In this document: positions 34,302 to 43,663 of the stretch, piece by piece
How the letters are laid out: every line of letters begins with the position of its first letter
How positions within the stretch are numbered: the first letter of the stretch is position 1
Assembly (NCBI RefSeq): GCF_020217485.1
Contig: NZ_JAEKMI010000003.1
Location: 1-64,000, forward strand
Origin: Mycobacterium sp. WUMAC-067
GTDB lineage: Bacteria > Actinomycetota > Actinomycetes > Mycobacteriales > Mycobacteriaceae
Length of the DNA: 64,000 bases
Direction: 5' to 3'
Translations under genes and position numbers: made by a program
The notes under the pieces: generated by a model
Database searches by the model: none
The model's input: only the letters and a program-made list of their open reading frames with translations
Told to the model about the DNA's origin: nothing

Positions 34302-35816
34302 TTACTGCTGGGCCGTCCGACGCGCAATCGGAGTGAGGGTCTGGATGATCTCCCGCCGCAACACCTTGCCGGTGGCGGTGGTGGGCAGCTCGTCGCGAAA
34401 CACTACCTCGTCGGGGGTGCGTGATCCGCGCAAACTCTTGCGGACGAACTCGCGCAGTTCCGCGGGGTCGGGGTCCACGCCCGGCGCCGGCACCACCACC
34501 GCGACGATCGCCTGGCCCCACTGCGGATCCTCGACACCGACCACGGCGACGTCCCGGACGTGGGGGTGCTCGACCAGGACCTCTTCGAGCTCGGCGGGCG
34601 CGATGTTCTCACCGCCGCGGATGATGGTGTCGTCGCTGCGCCCGCCGATGAACAGGTAGCCCTCGTCGTCGAGCATGGCGATGTCCTTGGTCGGGAACCA
34701 GCCGTTCTCGTCGAGCACCGAGCCGATCCCGGTGTAGCGGCCCGAAACCTGCTCGCCCCGCACGAACAGCTCACCGGTCTCGCCCGGCGGCAGCACATTG
34801 CCGGCCTCGTCGCGGATCTGCAGCTCGATGCCCGCGACCGCCTGCCCGACCGACCCCAGCCGCCGCGCGCCCTCGGCCGTCGACGCCGCCAGCGCCGCGC
34901 GATGGTCGTCGGGAGTCAGGACCGCGATCGTCGAGCTGGTCTCGGTCAGGCCGTACGCGTTGACGAAGCCCACGCCGGGCAGCAGCTCGAGGGCCCGGCG
35001 AACCAGCGGCAACCCGACCTTGGAGCCGCCGTAGGCGAGGTTGCGCAGCGACGGCAGCTCGATAGGCGCCCCGTCGTTGTCCAGCACGGTGATGATCCGG
35101 TCGAGCATGGTCGGCACCACCGTCGCGGTGGTCACGTGCTCGGCGTTGATCAACCGAACCCATTCCTGCGCATCGAAATTGGGCAGGTACACCATTTTTC
35201 GGCCGGCATACAGGTTCGACAGCGCGGCGCTGACCCCGGCGATGTGATACGGCGGCACGCAGATCAGGGCGGCGTCGGTGTCGGAGGCCGCCCCGAACTC
35301 CACCGTCCCGGTGACGTAACTGGTCAGGTTGTTGTGCGAGAGTTCGACGGCCTTGGGCTGCGAGGTGGTGCCCGAGGTGAACAGCACGATCGCGACGGAG
35401 TCCGGGTCGGGAAACTCGGCAGCAGGCTCGGTCGTGCGGGCGGACTCGAGGAAGTCGTCGGACACCATCACCCGGTCCGACACGTCACCGATCATCTCCC
35501 GGTACCGGGCGTCGACGACCACCAACGGCTCGGGCAGCCGCTCGATCAGCGCCTGGATGCCCTCGGCGGAGAGCCGGTAATTGATCGGGGTGAAGGCCAC
35601 CCCGGCGCGCGCCGCGGCGAAGATCAGCACCGGCAGCATCGCGCCGCCGGTACCGACATAGGCAACGTGCTTGGCATTCGACCCGGCGATCACCCCCGCG
35701 CCGCCGTCGGCGAGATCGCTGAGCTGTTGTGTTGTCAGCCGCAGGTCTCCGGACACCACCGCCGTGCGCTCGGCGTCGCCCGATGCGGCCATCTCGAGCA
35801 GCAGCGAAATGCTCAT
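34302..35816 (-). CDS. Fatty-acid/acyl-CoA ligase (FadD-like)
   Basis: 504 aa ANL-superfamily enzyme. Motifs: P-loop VLFTSGTTSQPKAVELSH, NAYGLTETSS, the FPTKDIAMLDDEGYLFIGGRSDD hinge and catalytic Lys in TTATGKVLRRE near the C-terminus. It activates a carboxylic acid through an acyl-AMP to the CoA ester; chain specificity cannot be read. It is followed by the 98-aa gene at 20 nt. The 210-bp upstream region holds no gene. It belongs to a block absent from my recollection of the M. tuberculosis order. Confidence 0.87.
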   Translation of the reverse strand: MSISLLLEMAASGDAERTAVVSGDLRLTTQQLSDLADGGAGVIAGSNAKHVAYVGTGGAMLPVLIFAAARAGVAFTPINYRLSAEGIQALIERLPEPLVVVDARYREMIGDVSDRVMVSDDFLESARTTEPAAEFPDPDSVAIVLFTSGTTSQPKAVELSHNNLTSYVTGTVEFGAASDTDAALICVPPYHIAGVSAALSNLYAGRKMVYLPNFDAQEWVRLINAEHVTTATVVPTMLDRIITVLDNDGAPIELPSLRNLAYGGSKVGLPLVRRALELLPGVGFVNAYGLTETSSTIAVLTPDDHRAALAASTAEGARRLGSVGQAVAGIELQIRDEAGNVLPPGETGELFVRGEQVSGRYTGIGSVLDENGWFPTKDIAMLDDEGYLFIGGRSDDTIIRGGENIAPAELEEVLVEHPHVRDVAVVGVEDPQWGQAIVAVVVPAPGVDPDPAELREFVRKSLRGSRTPDEVVFRDELPTTATGKVLRREIIQTLTPIARRTAQQ

Positions 35817-36026
35817 CCTCGATCTTTCTGGATTCCCGGCCCTTTACAAATCTCGTCTGCAGTGTAACTCAGCCGGGTTGCCCCCCGATGTCGAGCGTCC
35901 CGCGCGACCGGCGCCCTGGTCACGGCGGGTCCCTCGGCGCCGACGACATGGCCGGTTGAGCGCTTGTCGGTGAGGGGTGGGACGGGAAACCCGAGTGCGA
36001 TCGGTGCCGGGCGCTCCGCGACGGCC

Positions 36027-36569
36027 TCAGCAACGAGCGGGCGGATCCCAGGCCGAGACCCGCGGGAACCAGCGCGGCACGTTGCTCCGGTAGTCCACGT
36101 ATTCGCCGCCATAGCGCTCGGCGAGATGGGGCTCCTCCCAGAACCGAATGGCGATCGCCTGGAACGTGAAAAAGGTTGCGAACCAAAGCAATAGCGGGCC
36201 CGACGCGATGATGGCCGCCTCGCCGAGCAGGATGCACAGCACGCCGGTGATCATCGGGTTCCGCACGTGCCGGTAGGGACCTCGCACCACCAGATGGACC
36301 GGCTCCCCCATCACATTGCCCAGCCCGAGCGTGCCCTCGCCCACCCGGTCAAACAGCACGTTGGTCCAGACCATCAGGGCCAAGCCGGCGGCGATCAGTA
36401 TGCAGCCGAGCGTGATCAGACCGATCGTCAGCGCCGCACCCAGGTGCGGCGCGCGCACACCTGTCGGCCCGACGATCAGGGCCGGCACCACGAGCGTCAC
36501 CGTCGCCGGGAACAGCAGGACCGACATCAGGTGTCGCCACCACAGGCGTCGCCGCGTCCTCGTCACCAT
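36027..36569 (-). CDS. Isoprenylcysteine/phospholipid methyltransferase-family membrane protein
   Basis: 180 aa with about four membrane helices. The ICMT/PEMT signature is GPYRHVRNPMITGVLCILLGEA (about 97-118), with RFWEEPHLAERYGGEYVDYRSNVPRW at the C-terminus. Members transfer a methyl group from SAM to membrane-associated substrates. GAGGAGG six bases before the ATG gives a firm start. It is divergent from a TetR gene, and the 89-bp space between the two coding regions holds mirrored TTGAAGTATT boxes, suggesting direct control. Confidence 0.83.
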   Translation of the reverse strand: MVTRTRRRLWWRHLMSVLLFPATVTLVVPALIVGPTGVRAPHLGAALTIGLITLGCILIAAGLALMVWTNVLFDRVGEGTLGLGNVMGEPVHLVVRGPYRHVRNPMITGVLCILLGEAAIIASGPLLLWFATFFTFQAIAIRFWEEPHLAERYGGEYVDYRSNVPRWFPRVSAWDPPARC

Positions 36570-36587
36570 GGGAGACCTCCTCTATCG

Positions 36588-36658
36588 AATACTTCAACCT
36601 CCGTTCAAGAACTAACGTACGCCGCACGACGGCATTCGCCAACGCTTGTTGAAGTATT
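36588..36658. promoter_or_regulatory. Mirrored boxes in the ICMT/TetR divergent promoter
   Basis: AATACTTCAA (36588-36597) and its exact complement TTGAAGTATT (36649-36658) face each other across 51 bp. Each lies 9-18 bp from the start of the gene it precedes. An additional half-site TTCAAG occurs at 36604-36609. The arrangement suggests one regulator, probably the TetR protein, controlling both promoters. Confidence 0.5.
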
Positions 36659-36667
36659 GTGGTGCGC

Positions 36668-37258
36668 ATGCCAGCTGCGCGGCGCGCCGGCCGGTGGCGC
36701 ACCGGTCAAGTGAACAGACAGCGCATCATCGACGCCGCGCGCGAACGCTTCATGCGCGACGGGTACGAGCGGGCCACCGTCCGCGCGATCGCGGCCGACG
36801 CCGGTGTGGACGTCGCGATGGTCTACTACTTTTTCGGCAACAAGGAAGGCCTGTTCACCGCGTCCACGCTGACCGGTCCCGAGCACCCCTTGCACCAGCT
36901 GGCCACGCTGCTCGACGAGGGGACCGAACGGATCGGCGAGAGGCTGGTGCGGCGCTTCCTCGAGCACTGGGAGCAAGGCGCCGTCTTCGAGCCGTTCCTG
37001 ACGATGTGGCGTTCGGCGGCGATCCACCCCGAGGCGCGAAAGGTGTTGCACGACAGCCTCGCCGGGCCGATCGCCAAGCGGGTCGCGGCGGAATTCGGGG
37101 TGGCCGATGCCGAGCTACGGGTCGAGCTGGTGGCCAGCCACCTGGCCGGGCTCGCTTTCGCGCGCTACCAGCTGAAGATAGAGCCACTCGCGTCGAGCAC
37201 CGTCGAGGACCTGGTCGGCTGGCTGGGGCCGACGCTGCAGCGCTATCTGACCGATTAG
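36668..37258 (+). CDS. TetR-family regulator
   Basis: 196 aa from ATG 36668; in-frame GTGs at 36659 and 36662 are possible but the first touches the upstream box. HTH: ATVRAIAADAGVDVAMVYYFFGNKEGLF. The C-terminal domain (FLEHWEQGAVFEPFLTMWRSAA) is of the TetR_C family common in actinobacteria. It is divergent from the ICMT-like gene and overlaps the convergent echA1 stop by 4 bp. Likely autoregulated. Confidence 0.86.
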   Translation: MPAARRAGRWRTGQVNRQRIIDAARERFMRDGYERATVRAIAADAGVDVAMVYYFFGNKEGLFTASTLTGPEHPLHQLATLLDEGTERIGERLVRRFLEHWEQGAVFEPFLTMWRSAAIHPEARKVLHDSLAGPIAKRVAAEFGVADAELRVELVASHLAGLAFARYQLKIEPLASSTVEDLVGWLGPTLQRYLTD

Positions 37259-38031
37259 GTGCCCGTCCACTTGGGCGGGCGCTTCTCGGCGAAGGCGATG
37301 GCACCCTCCTTGGCGTCGTTGGAGGAGAACACCGGTGCCAGCAGCTTGTTCTGCTCGGCGAACATGGTCTCGGGGCTCCAGCCGCGGGACTCGACGATGA
37401 TCTGCTTGGTGGCGGCCACCGCCAGCGGCCCGTTCGCCGCGATCTTCTCCGCCAGCTCGATCGCCGCGTCCAGCGCCGACCCGGGGTCCGCGAGGACGTT
37501 GACCATCCCCAGCGCGTGCGCCCGCTCCGCGCTCAGGTTCTCACCCGTCAGCGCCAGTTCCATGGCGATCGCGGAGGGGATGCGCTGCGGCAGCCGCAGC
37601 AGCCCGCCGCCCCCGGCGACCAAGCCGCGCTTGACTTCCGGGATGCCGAACGCCGAGTCCTTCGAGGCCACGATCAGGTCGGTCGCCAACGCCAGTTCGG
37701 TGCCGCCGGCCAGCGCGTAGCCCTCGACCGCCGCGATCAGCGGCTTGACCGGGGGGCGTTCGGTGAAGCCCATGCCGCGGCCCTCGACGATGGGCAGCTC
37801 GCCCCGGGCGAAGGCCTTGAGATCCATGCCCGCGCAGAACGAGCCGCCCGCGCCGGTGAGGATGCCCACCGACAGGCCGGGTTCGCCGTCGAGCCGGTCG
37901 ACGGCGGCGGCCAGGCCGTTGGCCACCGCGGAGTTGACCGCGTTCTTGGCCTTCGGCCGATTGATCGTGATGATGAGGATCCGGTCCCGCTGTTCGACCA
38001 GGACTTCGGGTTCGTTGGCCTCTTCGCTCAC
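37255..38031 (-). CDS. echA1: Enoyl-CoA hydratase EchA1
   Basis: 258 aa from GTG 38031 with AAGGGAG five bases upstream; the frame is open far beyond this but without homology. Crotonase fold: GAGGSFCAGMDLKAF oxyanion-hole segment, GGTELALATDLIVAS and IPEVKRGLVAGGGG, giving the usual acidic residues. It hydrates enoyl-CoA in beta-oxidation; it is the Rv0222 orthologue by position. It is downstream of the wax-ester synthase gene on the same strand. Confidence 0.88.
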   Translation of the reverse strand: MSEEANEPEVLVEQRDRILIITINRPKAKNAVNSAVANGLAAAVDRLDGEPGLSVGILTGAGGSFCAGMDLKAFARGELPIVEGRGMGFTERPPVKPLIAAVEGYALAGGTELALATDLIVASKDSAFGIPEVKRGLVAGGGGLLRLPQRIPSAIAMELALTGENLSAERAHALGMVNVLADPGSALDAAIELAEKIAANGPLAVAATKQIIVESRGWSPETMFAEQNKLLAPVFSSNDAKEGAIAFAEKRPPKWTGT

Positions 38032-38156
38032 GGTGCTCCCTTGTTCGTCACGGTGCTGACTTGTCGGACCGATGGTAACGGTCGACGGGAACGGCGTTAA
38101 CGTGCCGGCGAGATTCGGGTTACCGCCGGGCGCGGTCACCGACCGGGCCGGGCCGG

Positions 38157-39572
38157 TCAGGCCGGTGCCATCGCGGCTTCGACGGTGGTGAGCTTCTCCG
38201 AAAACCCTGCGGCCCTGCGTATTTCGATGAAGTCGTCGACCATGGCGTCGGTCACCTCGTGCGGATCCTTGCACGTGGCCCCGTCGGCGAGCACCGAGAT
38301 GTTGAGCTGATCGACATAACTCCAGACGGTGATGTTGAGCCCGCTGCCGGCCGTCAACGGGCCCACCGAATAGATCTCGGTGACCAGTGCCCCGCCGACC
38401 CGGCCGCGCTCCCGCGGCCCCGGGACGTTGGAGATGTTCAGGTTCAGGATCCTGTTGTGGCCGTCGCGGCCGGACGCCCACCGGAAGAACGCCTGGGTGG
38501 GGCCGGGCGGCATGTAGGCCGCCCACCGGCTGACCAGCTCCGGCCCCATCAGCTGATTGCTTTCCTTGGCGGCGATGGCGTTCTCGTGGGCGCACCGCAC
38601 CCGCTCGAGCGGATCGTCGGAATCGGTCGGTAGGCCCACCAGCACCCCGGTGAAACGATTGCCGGAGATCCGCTCGGGCGAGAAGTCGAAACTCATTGGC
38701 ACCGACGCCAGCAACGGTTCGGCCTTGCCGTCGTAGCGCAACAGCAGGGTGCGCAACGCGCCCGTCGCCATGGCCAGGACCATGTCGTTGATGGTCGCCC
38801 CGAGCCGCTTGCCGGTCTCCTTGACGTCGGCCAGAGCCAGTGTGGCGGTGGCGAACCGGCGCTCCGGGGTGATCTTGTGGTTCATGAACGTCGGCGGCGG
38901 CTCGAACGGTCGCGTCAATTCCGGGGAGAATTTGCGCGCGCTGCGGCGCACCCGGCCCAAACCCTGTGCGGTGTAGCGGATGGTGTGCGGCAGCCGCCCG
39001 ACGTGGCGGACGTGGTCGGCGAACGCCGAGGCCATCAGCTGTCGCGTGGTCGGGGGCGGGTCGCACATGTACGGTCCGCCCTCCGGGCACGGCTGCAGGT
39101 CCATGCCGCGGGCCAACAAGTTCGCTGACGCGACGCCGTCGGCGAGCGCGTGGTGAATTTTGCCGACCACCGCAATCCTGTTGTTGGCCAACCCTTCCAC
39201 GAAGTACATCTCCCAGAGCGGGCGGCTGCGATCGAGCGGGGTGCTGGCGATTTGCCCGATGGCCTCGTCCAGCTCGCGGCGACCCCCGGGCGGCGCCACC
39301 TGCCACGGGCGAATGTGATAGTCGAGGTCGACCTCGCAGTTCTCCCGCCACATCGGGTGGTGGAAGTTGAGCGGGACCTCGATGAGCTGGTAGCAGAACG
39401 GATCGAGCTTGTTCAGCCGGCCGGCGATGACTTGCCGGAACGCGTCGACGTCCAGGGAACGCCGATCGGCGTCCAGTTCGATGACGGCGGCCTTGATGGT
39501 GTGCATGTGCACGTTCGGCGTTTCGCTGTACAGCAGCACCGAGTCCCAGCCGCTAAGCCTCTTCACCGCCAC
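38157..39572 (-). CDS. Wax-ester synthase/diacylglycerol acyltransferase (Rv0221 type)
   Basis: 471 aa WS/DGAT enzyme that esterifies long-chain alcohols or diacylglycerol with acyl-CoA, making storage lipid. The catalytic HHxxxDG is HHALADG at 140-146. Other landmarks are SRPLWEMYFVEGL and the C-terminal NLNISNVPGPRERG. Start at GTG 39572 or GTG 39566; AAGGGG lies just upstream. Same orientation and order (lipC, WS/DGAT, echA1) as M. tuberculosis, so a lipid-metabolic operon is likely. Confidence 0.9.
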   Translation of the reverse strand: MAVKRLSGWDSVLLYSETPNVHMHTIKAAVIELDADRRSLDVDAFRQVIAGRLNKLDPFCYQLIEVPLNFHHPMWRENCEVDLDYHIRPWQVAPPGGRRELDEAIGQIASTPLDRSRPLWEMYFVEGLANNRIAVVGKIHHALADGVASANLLARGMDLQPCPEGGPYMCDPPPTTRQLMASAFADHVRHVGRLPHTIRYTAQGLGRVRRSARKFSPELTRPFEPPPTFMNHKITPERRFATATLALADVKETGKRLGATINDMVLAMATGALRTLLLRYDGKAEPLLASVPMSFDFSPERISGNRFTGVLVGLPTDSDDPLERVRCAHENAIAAKESNQLMGPELVSRWAAYMPPGPTQAFFRWASGRDGHNRILNLNISNVPGPRERGRVGGALVTEIYSVGPLTAGSGLNITVWSYVDQLNISVLADGATCKDPHEVTDAMVDDFIEIRRAAGFSEKLTTVEAAMAPA

Positions 39573-39610
39573 CCCTTACCCATAGAGGGACAATACTCAG
39601 CGGCGCCGGG

Positions 39611-40816
39611 TCAGATAACCTCTTTTGCCCCGATCCGTGTCTTGGCGCGATAAACCTGGTTGAGGAACAGCGAGGCGACATGCGCGGCCGCGCCGGCGCG
39701 CTCGCCGTCGATGAGGTCGTATCCGTGGCCCGCGCCGGGCAACTCCAGGTAGCCGACCGTCGAATGCGACACCGTCCGCAGCCGTTCGACGAAGCTGCGC
39801 GCCTGCTCGACGGGGATGACGCTGTCCTTGCTGCCGTGAATCACCAGGAAGGGCGGCGCATTACGGTGCACCCGGGCGATCGGCGAGGCGGCCCGGAAAA
39901 CCTCGGGGTGACGGGCGATCGATTTTCTGACCACCACCCGCTCCAGGAAGTCGACGAACCGCTCCCGCTCCGGCGTCGAGCGGTCCTCCCAGTCGTAGCG
40001 GCCGTAGATTCCGACGACCGCGTCCACCGACGTATCCGCACCCTCGGGCAGCTTCGCCTGATATTGAGGGTCATCGGCGGTCAGGCCGGCCAGCGCGCAC
40101 AGGTGGCCGCCGGCCGAACACCCCGCTATCGCAACGAAATTGCGGTCACCGCCGAACTTGTCGACGTTGGCGCGCGCCCACGCGATGGCGGTTTTGACGT
40201 CGACGATGTGGCGCGGCCAGCGGTGGTGCGGCGCGACGCGGTAGTCGACCGCCAGGCACACCCACCCCTGCTCGGCCAGCCGTGACATCAGCGCGGACCC
40301 CTGACCCATGCACTTGCCATGCACCCAGGCGCCGCCGGGCAGGAAGATCAGGACCGGCGCGGGCTGGGCGGGCAAGTCGGCGCGACGCCAGACGTCGAGG
40401 ACCTGCGCGGGGTGGTCCCCGTAGTGGACGCCGCGGCGATACAGGTGGCGGCGCTGCCGCAGGCCCTCCCAGATCGGCGGGGTCCGTTCGGCCGCCGGCC
40501 AATCCATTTCGAGATCCGCCGCCGACACGACGCCCCGCAGCGCAGCGAGGGAGACCTGCTGCGTGCTCTCCCGGTCCCGGCGCCGCGCGTCGTTGATCCC
40601 CGGGGTGAACCAGTCCTTGGTCGCCGCGGAAATCGCCGCCGGCGCGTGCCTGGCACCCCAGACGCCCATGGCGGTCATCGCGGCCAGCGGCTCGAGGTGT
40701 TTGCCGACCACCGGCAGCGAGGCCCCGGCCTCGCTCAGCGCCAGCGCATAGTCGGCGGGCCCGGCCCGCAGCAACCATTTCACCCACGGTGTGATGCCAG
40801 GTCGGTTCGCCGTCAT
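39611..40816 (-). CDS. lipC: Esterase LipC
   Basis: 401 aa alpha/beta-hydrolase of the hormone-sensitive-lipase-like group. Nucleophile elbow GCSAGG with Ser234; Asp in HGSKDSV and His in GAGHGYD complete the triad. The oxyanion motif is FLPGGAW rather than HGGG, as usual for this subfamily. LipC of M. tuberculosis (Rv0220, about 403 aa) is a cell-surface esterase. It is the first gene of the lipC-WS/DGAT-echA1 row (38-nt gap). Confidence 0.88.
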   Translation of the reverse strand: MTANRPGITPWVKWLLRAGPADYALALSEAGASLPVVGKHLEPLAAMTAMGVWGARHAPAAISAATKDWFTPGINDARRRDRESTQQVSLAALRGVVSAADLEMDWPAAERTPPIWEGLRQRRHLYRRGVHYGDHPAQVLDVWRRADLPAQPAPVLIFLPGGAWVHGKCMGQGSALMSRLAEQGWVCLAVDYRVAPHHRWPRHIVDVKTAIAWARANVDKFGGDRNFVAIAGCSAGGHLCALAGLTADDPQYQAKLPEGADTSVDAVVGIYGRYDWEDRSTPERERFVDFLERVVVRKSIARHPEVFRAASPIARVHRNAPPFLVIHGSKDSVIPVEQARSFVERLRTVSHSTVGYLELPGAGHGYDLIDGERAGAAAHVASLFLNQVYRAKTRIGAKEVI

Positions 40817-40984
40817 GTCGGGAACTGTACCCCCGGGTAGGTCGGCGAAACTGATGTTTACGTAGAACCGGCTATGGTTGCGATTTCGCTTTGCCCGGCG
40901 GGGTCGCTGAATGGGTTATTGACCCTGTCTGGAATGCATTTGGCGGTTCGCTGCGCGCGGCGGATTTAGCTGCGCGCGACACGC

Positions 40985-41647
40985 TCAGACCGCCGCCAGG
41001 CTGGCGATCACCCGGTCGCCGATCAGGCGGACGCCGGTCAGCGTCAGCCCCACCTGCGCGGCCAGCGCCGCGGCGCTGTCCACCCCGACGGTGGCCCAGC
41101 GAAACCAGGGCCCGACCTCGCACGACGACTCGAGGCGGACCCAGCGCGACCGGATGCCGATGGTCTCGGCTTCGAATTCGGCGATGCACCGCCCGCCGCG
41201 GGCCAACAGCTCGAATGCGCGCCCGAGAATGCGCAGCGGGTCCCCGCCCAGGCCGACGTTGCCGTCGACCAGTAGGACCGTCTGCCACAAGCCCGTTCCG
41301 GGCAGCTCCTCGAACACGTCCCCCAACAGGGCCGGCGCACCGCCGCGACCCGCCAGCTGGATCGCGGTCGCGGACCGGTCGATGCCGAGCGCGGGGATGC
41401 CCCGCTGGATCAGCCTCGCCACCAACCGCCCCGGACCGCAGCCCAGCTCGATAGTCGGCCCGGTGCACATCTGCGTGACGGCTTCGTCGAAAACCTCGTC
41501 GACGGCGTCATCGGCTACGCCGGAGCCGTTCGGGGGACATCGCACACCCAGCCAGCGGTGCGCCGGCAGCGGCCGCAGTTCGCCGTCGTCATGACGGATC
41601 CAACATCGCTCCCCGCCGAGCGCCCGATCGTAAAGCTGCCCCAGCAT
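40985..41647 (-). CDS. Class I SAM-dependent methyltransferase
   Basis: 220 aa from ATG 41647; the open frame reaches 41770 but the added 41 residues look non-coding. It has PTIELGCGPGRLVARL (SAM loop), GIDRSATAI, and FEELPGTGLWQTVLLVDGNVGLGGDP, typical of methyltransferases associated with molybdopterin oxidoreductase clusters in actinobacteria. No such partner is present here: the Rv0218/Rv0219 genes expected in this interval are missing. It may be a remnant of that cluster; function unknown. Confidence 0.78.
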   Translation of the reverse strand: MLGQLYDRALGGERCWIRHDDGELRPLPAHRWLGVRCPPNGSGVADDAVDEVFDEAVTQMCTGPTIELGCGPGRLVARLIQRGIPALGIDRSATAIQLAGRGGAPALLGDVFEELPGTGLWQTVLLVDGNVGLGGDPLRILGRAFELLARGGRCIAEFEAETIGIRSRWVRLESSCEVGPWFRWATVGVDSAAALAAQVGLTLTGVRLIGDRVIASLAAV

Positions 41648-41874
41648 GTCTCGCCCCTCGCGTCGCGGCCGATCGGGCGGCCTGCAGACGCTCGGCCCCA
41701 GGCGGGACGTTGCGAACACGAGCCGACAACCCCAACAAGCTGACGGCAAGCACGTTCGCCAGCATTGCACCGATACCCCGATCGCGGCCCGGTTAATCCA
41801 CAGCGTTGTGGGCCCTGCGCGGACCCATTAGGGCTACGTGGCAGCGCGTGTTTCGGTTCGATAAATGTGTCGCG

Positions 41875-42690
41875 TCACCCGAACAGAAACGACTCCAGCA
41901 GCGCGTTGACCCGGGCGGGGTGCTCCAGCGCCGCGAGGTGCGCGACCCCGTCCAGCACGGCGAAGGACGCGGTGGGGATCGACTCGGCCATGGCCCGGGT
42001 TTCGGCCACCGGGAAGGTGGCGTCCTCCGCGCCGGCGACCACCAGCACCGGCGCGGTGACGCGCCCCAGCAGGGCGTGCTGGTCGGGGCGGGCCGAGACG
42101 ACGCTGCGCACCGCCCAGCGGACCGAATCGGTGTTCACCGCAGTCACGTTCGTCCGTACGGTCTCGACCACGTCCGGGCGGGTGCGCAGCGTGGTCGGCC
42201 CCAGGAAGGCGCGGATGCTCGAGCGCGTCAGCGGCGGCCGGATGCCGCCGAGCATTTGCGCCAGCCACAGCATGGCGGCGTACTGAACCTTTTGCGCGAC
42301 ACCGGCTTTGGAGGCCGTGCAATTCATCAGCACGGCGCGGTCGACCCGGTCGGGGTGCAGGGCGGCGAAGGTGCCGCCGATCATCCCGCCCCAGGAATTG
42401 CCGACGAAGTGGGCCCTGTCGATGCCGAGCCCGTCCAGCAGGTCGACGACGCAACGCGCGCAGTCGGGAAAGCTGAACGGCCCCCTCAGCGGTGTGCTGC
42501 CGCCGTGGCCGGGCGGGTCGACGAGCACCAGGCGATGGCTGTCGCCGAAGCGTTCGGCCTGACCGGCCCACAGCTCGCCCGTCATCAGCAGGCTGGGCCA
42601 CATCAGGACCGCGGGCCCGGCCCCGTCGCTCACCTGGACCCGAAGCGTCCCGAGGGCCGTGTCGACGAATCGCGTCGCGAGCTGGGGCAC
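41875..42690 (-). CDS. Alpha/beta-hydrolase
   Basis: 271 aa from GTG 42690, four bases after GGGAGG. Canonical fold: DPPGHGGS, the nucleophile elbow GNSWGGMIGG (Ser), a cap domain, VLVVAGAEDATFP with Asp, and GVAHLAALEHP with the catalytic His. Similar to 3-oxoadipate enol-lactonase-like or esterase members; substrate unknown. It is divergent from lipW across 66 bp. Confidence 0.86.
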   Translation of the reverse strand: MPQLATRFVDTALGTLRVQVSDGAGPAVLMWPSLLMTGELWAGQAERFGDSHRLVLVDPPGHGGSTPLRGPFSFPDCARCVVDLLDGLGIDRAHFVGNSWGGMIGGTFAALHPDRVDRAVLMNCTASKAGVAQKVQYAAMLWLAQMLGGIRPPLTRSSIRAFLGPTTLRTRPDVVETVRTNVTAVNTDSVRWAVRSVVSARPDQHALLGRVTAPVLVVAGAEDATFPVAETRAMAESIPTASFAVLDGVAHLAALEHPARVNALLESFLFG

Positions 42691-42756
42691 GCTGCCTCCC
42701 GGTGTCTGATCACTGATAGCTGTCCCTTGATTTTCCCCGTCGGTGATACTGGATCG

Positions 42757-43656
42757 GTGACGAACGACGCTGTTCATCCTGACCTGCAAAAACTCGCCCG
42801 CTTCGCCCCTCGGCGACTCGTCGGCCCGCGCACCCTGCCCGTCATGCGGAAAGCGATGGCCTGGCGGTCACGCCTGGGCAAGCCCGTCCGCGACGTCGAG
42901 GTGATCACCCTGGAGTCGGGTGCCGGGGTCCGGTTGTTCCGGCCCGCGGGCGTCAGCGAGCCGACGCCCGCGCTGCTGTGGATCCATGGCGGCGGATACG
43001 TGATCGGCGACGCCCGGCAGGACGACCGGTTGTGCAGCGGGTTCAGCAGGCGCCTCGGCATCACCGTCGCGTCGGTGGAATACCGCCTGGCGCCCGAACA
43101 TCCGTATCCCGCACCGCTGGAAGACTGCTACGCGGCGCTGAGCTGGCTCGCCGGCCTGCCGTCGGTGGACCGGTACCGGGTTGCCATCGGCGGCGCCAGC
43201 GCCGGCGGTGGCCTCGCCGCGGCCCTGGCGCTGCTGGCCCGCGACCGCGCCGAGGTGAGCCCCTCGTTCCAGCTGCTGACCTATCCCATGCTCGACGACC
43301 GCAGTTCGGCCACCGCGCCCAGCGCGAACTACCGCCTCTGGGACAACCGCAGCAACCGATTCGGCTGGGACGCCTACCTGGGCAACGCGGACCCGCAGGT
43401 CGCCGTGCCGGCGCGGCGCGAGGACCTCAGCGGCCTGCCGCCGGCGTGGATCGGTGTGGGCACCCACGACCTGTTCCACGACGAGGACCTGGCCTACGCC
43501 GAACGACTCAAGGCCGCCGGGGTGCCGTGCCAGGTCGAGATCGTTCCCGGCGCCTTCCACGGATTCGACCTGATCGCGCCGAAACTTCAAGTGTCGCAAC
43601 AGTTCTTCGGCAGCCAATGCGACATCCTGCGCGCGGCACTCGCACCGGCGTCCTGA
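42757..43656 (+). CDS. lipW: Esterase LipW
   Basis: 299 aa from GTG 42757 (M. tuberculosis Rv0217c is about 302). Hormone-sensitive-lipase family: oxyanion motif HGGG at 77-80, EYRLAPEHPYPAPLED, nucleophile GASAG with Ser148, Asp in FHDED and His in GAFHGFD. It hydrolyses short-chain acyl esters. Divergent from the alpha/beta-hydrolase gene; the stop is 7 bp from the convergent amidohydrolase stop. Confidence 0.88.
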   Translation: MTNDAVHPDLQKLARFAPRRLVGPRTLPVMRKAMAWRSRLGKPVRDVEVITLESGAGVRLFRPAGVSEPTPALLWIHGGGYVIGDARQDDRLCSGFSRRLGITVASVEYRLAPEHPYPAPLEDCYAALSWLAGLPSVDRYRVAIGGASAGGGLAAALALLARDRAEVSPSFQLLTYPMLDDRSSATAPSANYRLWDNRSNRFGWDAYLGNADPQVAVPARREDLSGLPPAWIGVGTHDLFHDEDLAYAERLKAAGVPCQVEIVPGAFHGFDLIAPKLQVSQQFFGSQCDILRAALAPAS

Positions 43657-43663
43657 TCGCCGG

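Noticed and set aside
37255..39351. A single 698-codon fusion of echA1 with upstream sequence
   Set aside because: Only the last 258 residues have homology; the upstream part is an out-of-frame shadow of the wax-ester synthase, and a good ribosome site marks GTG 38031.
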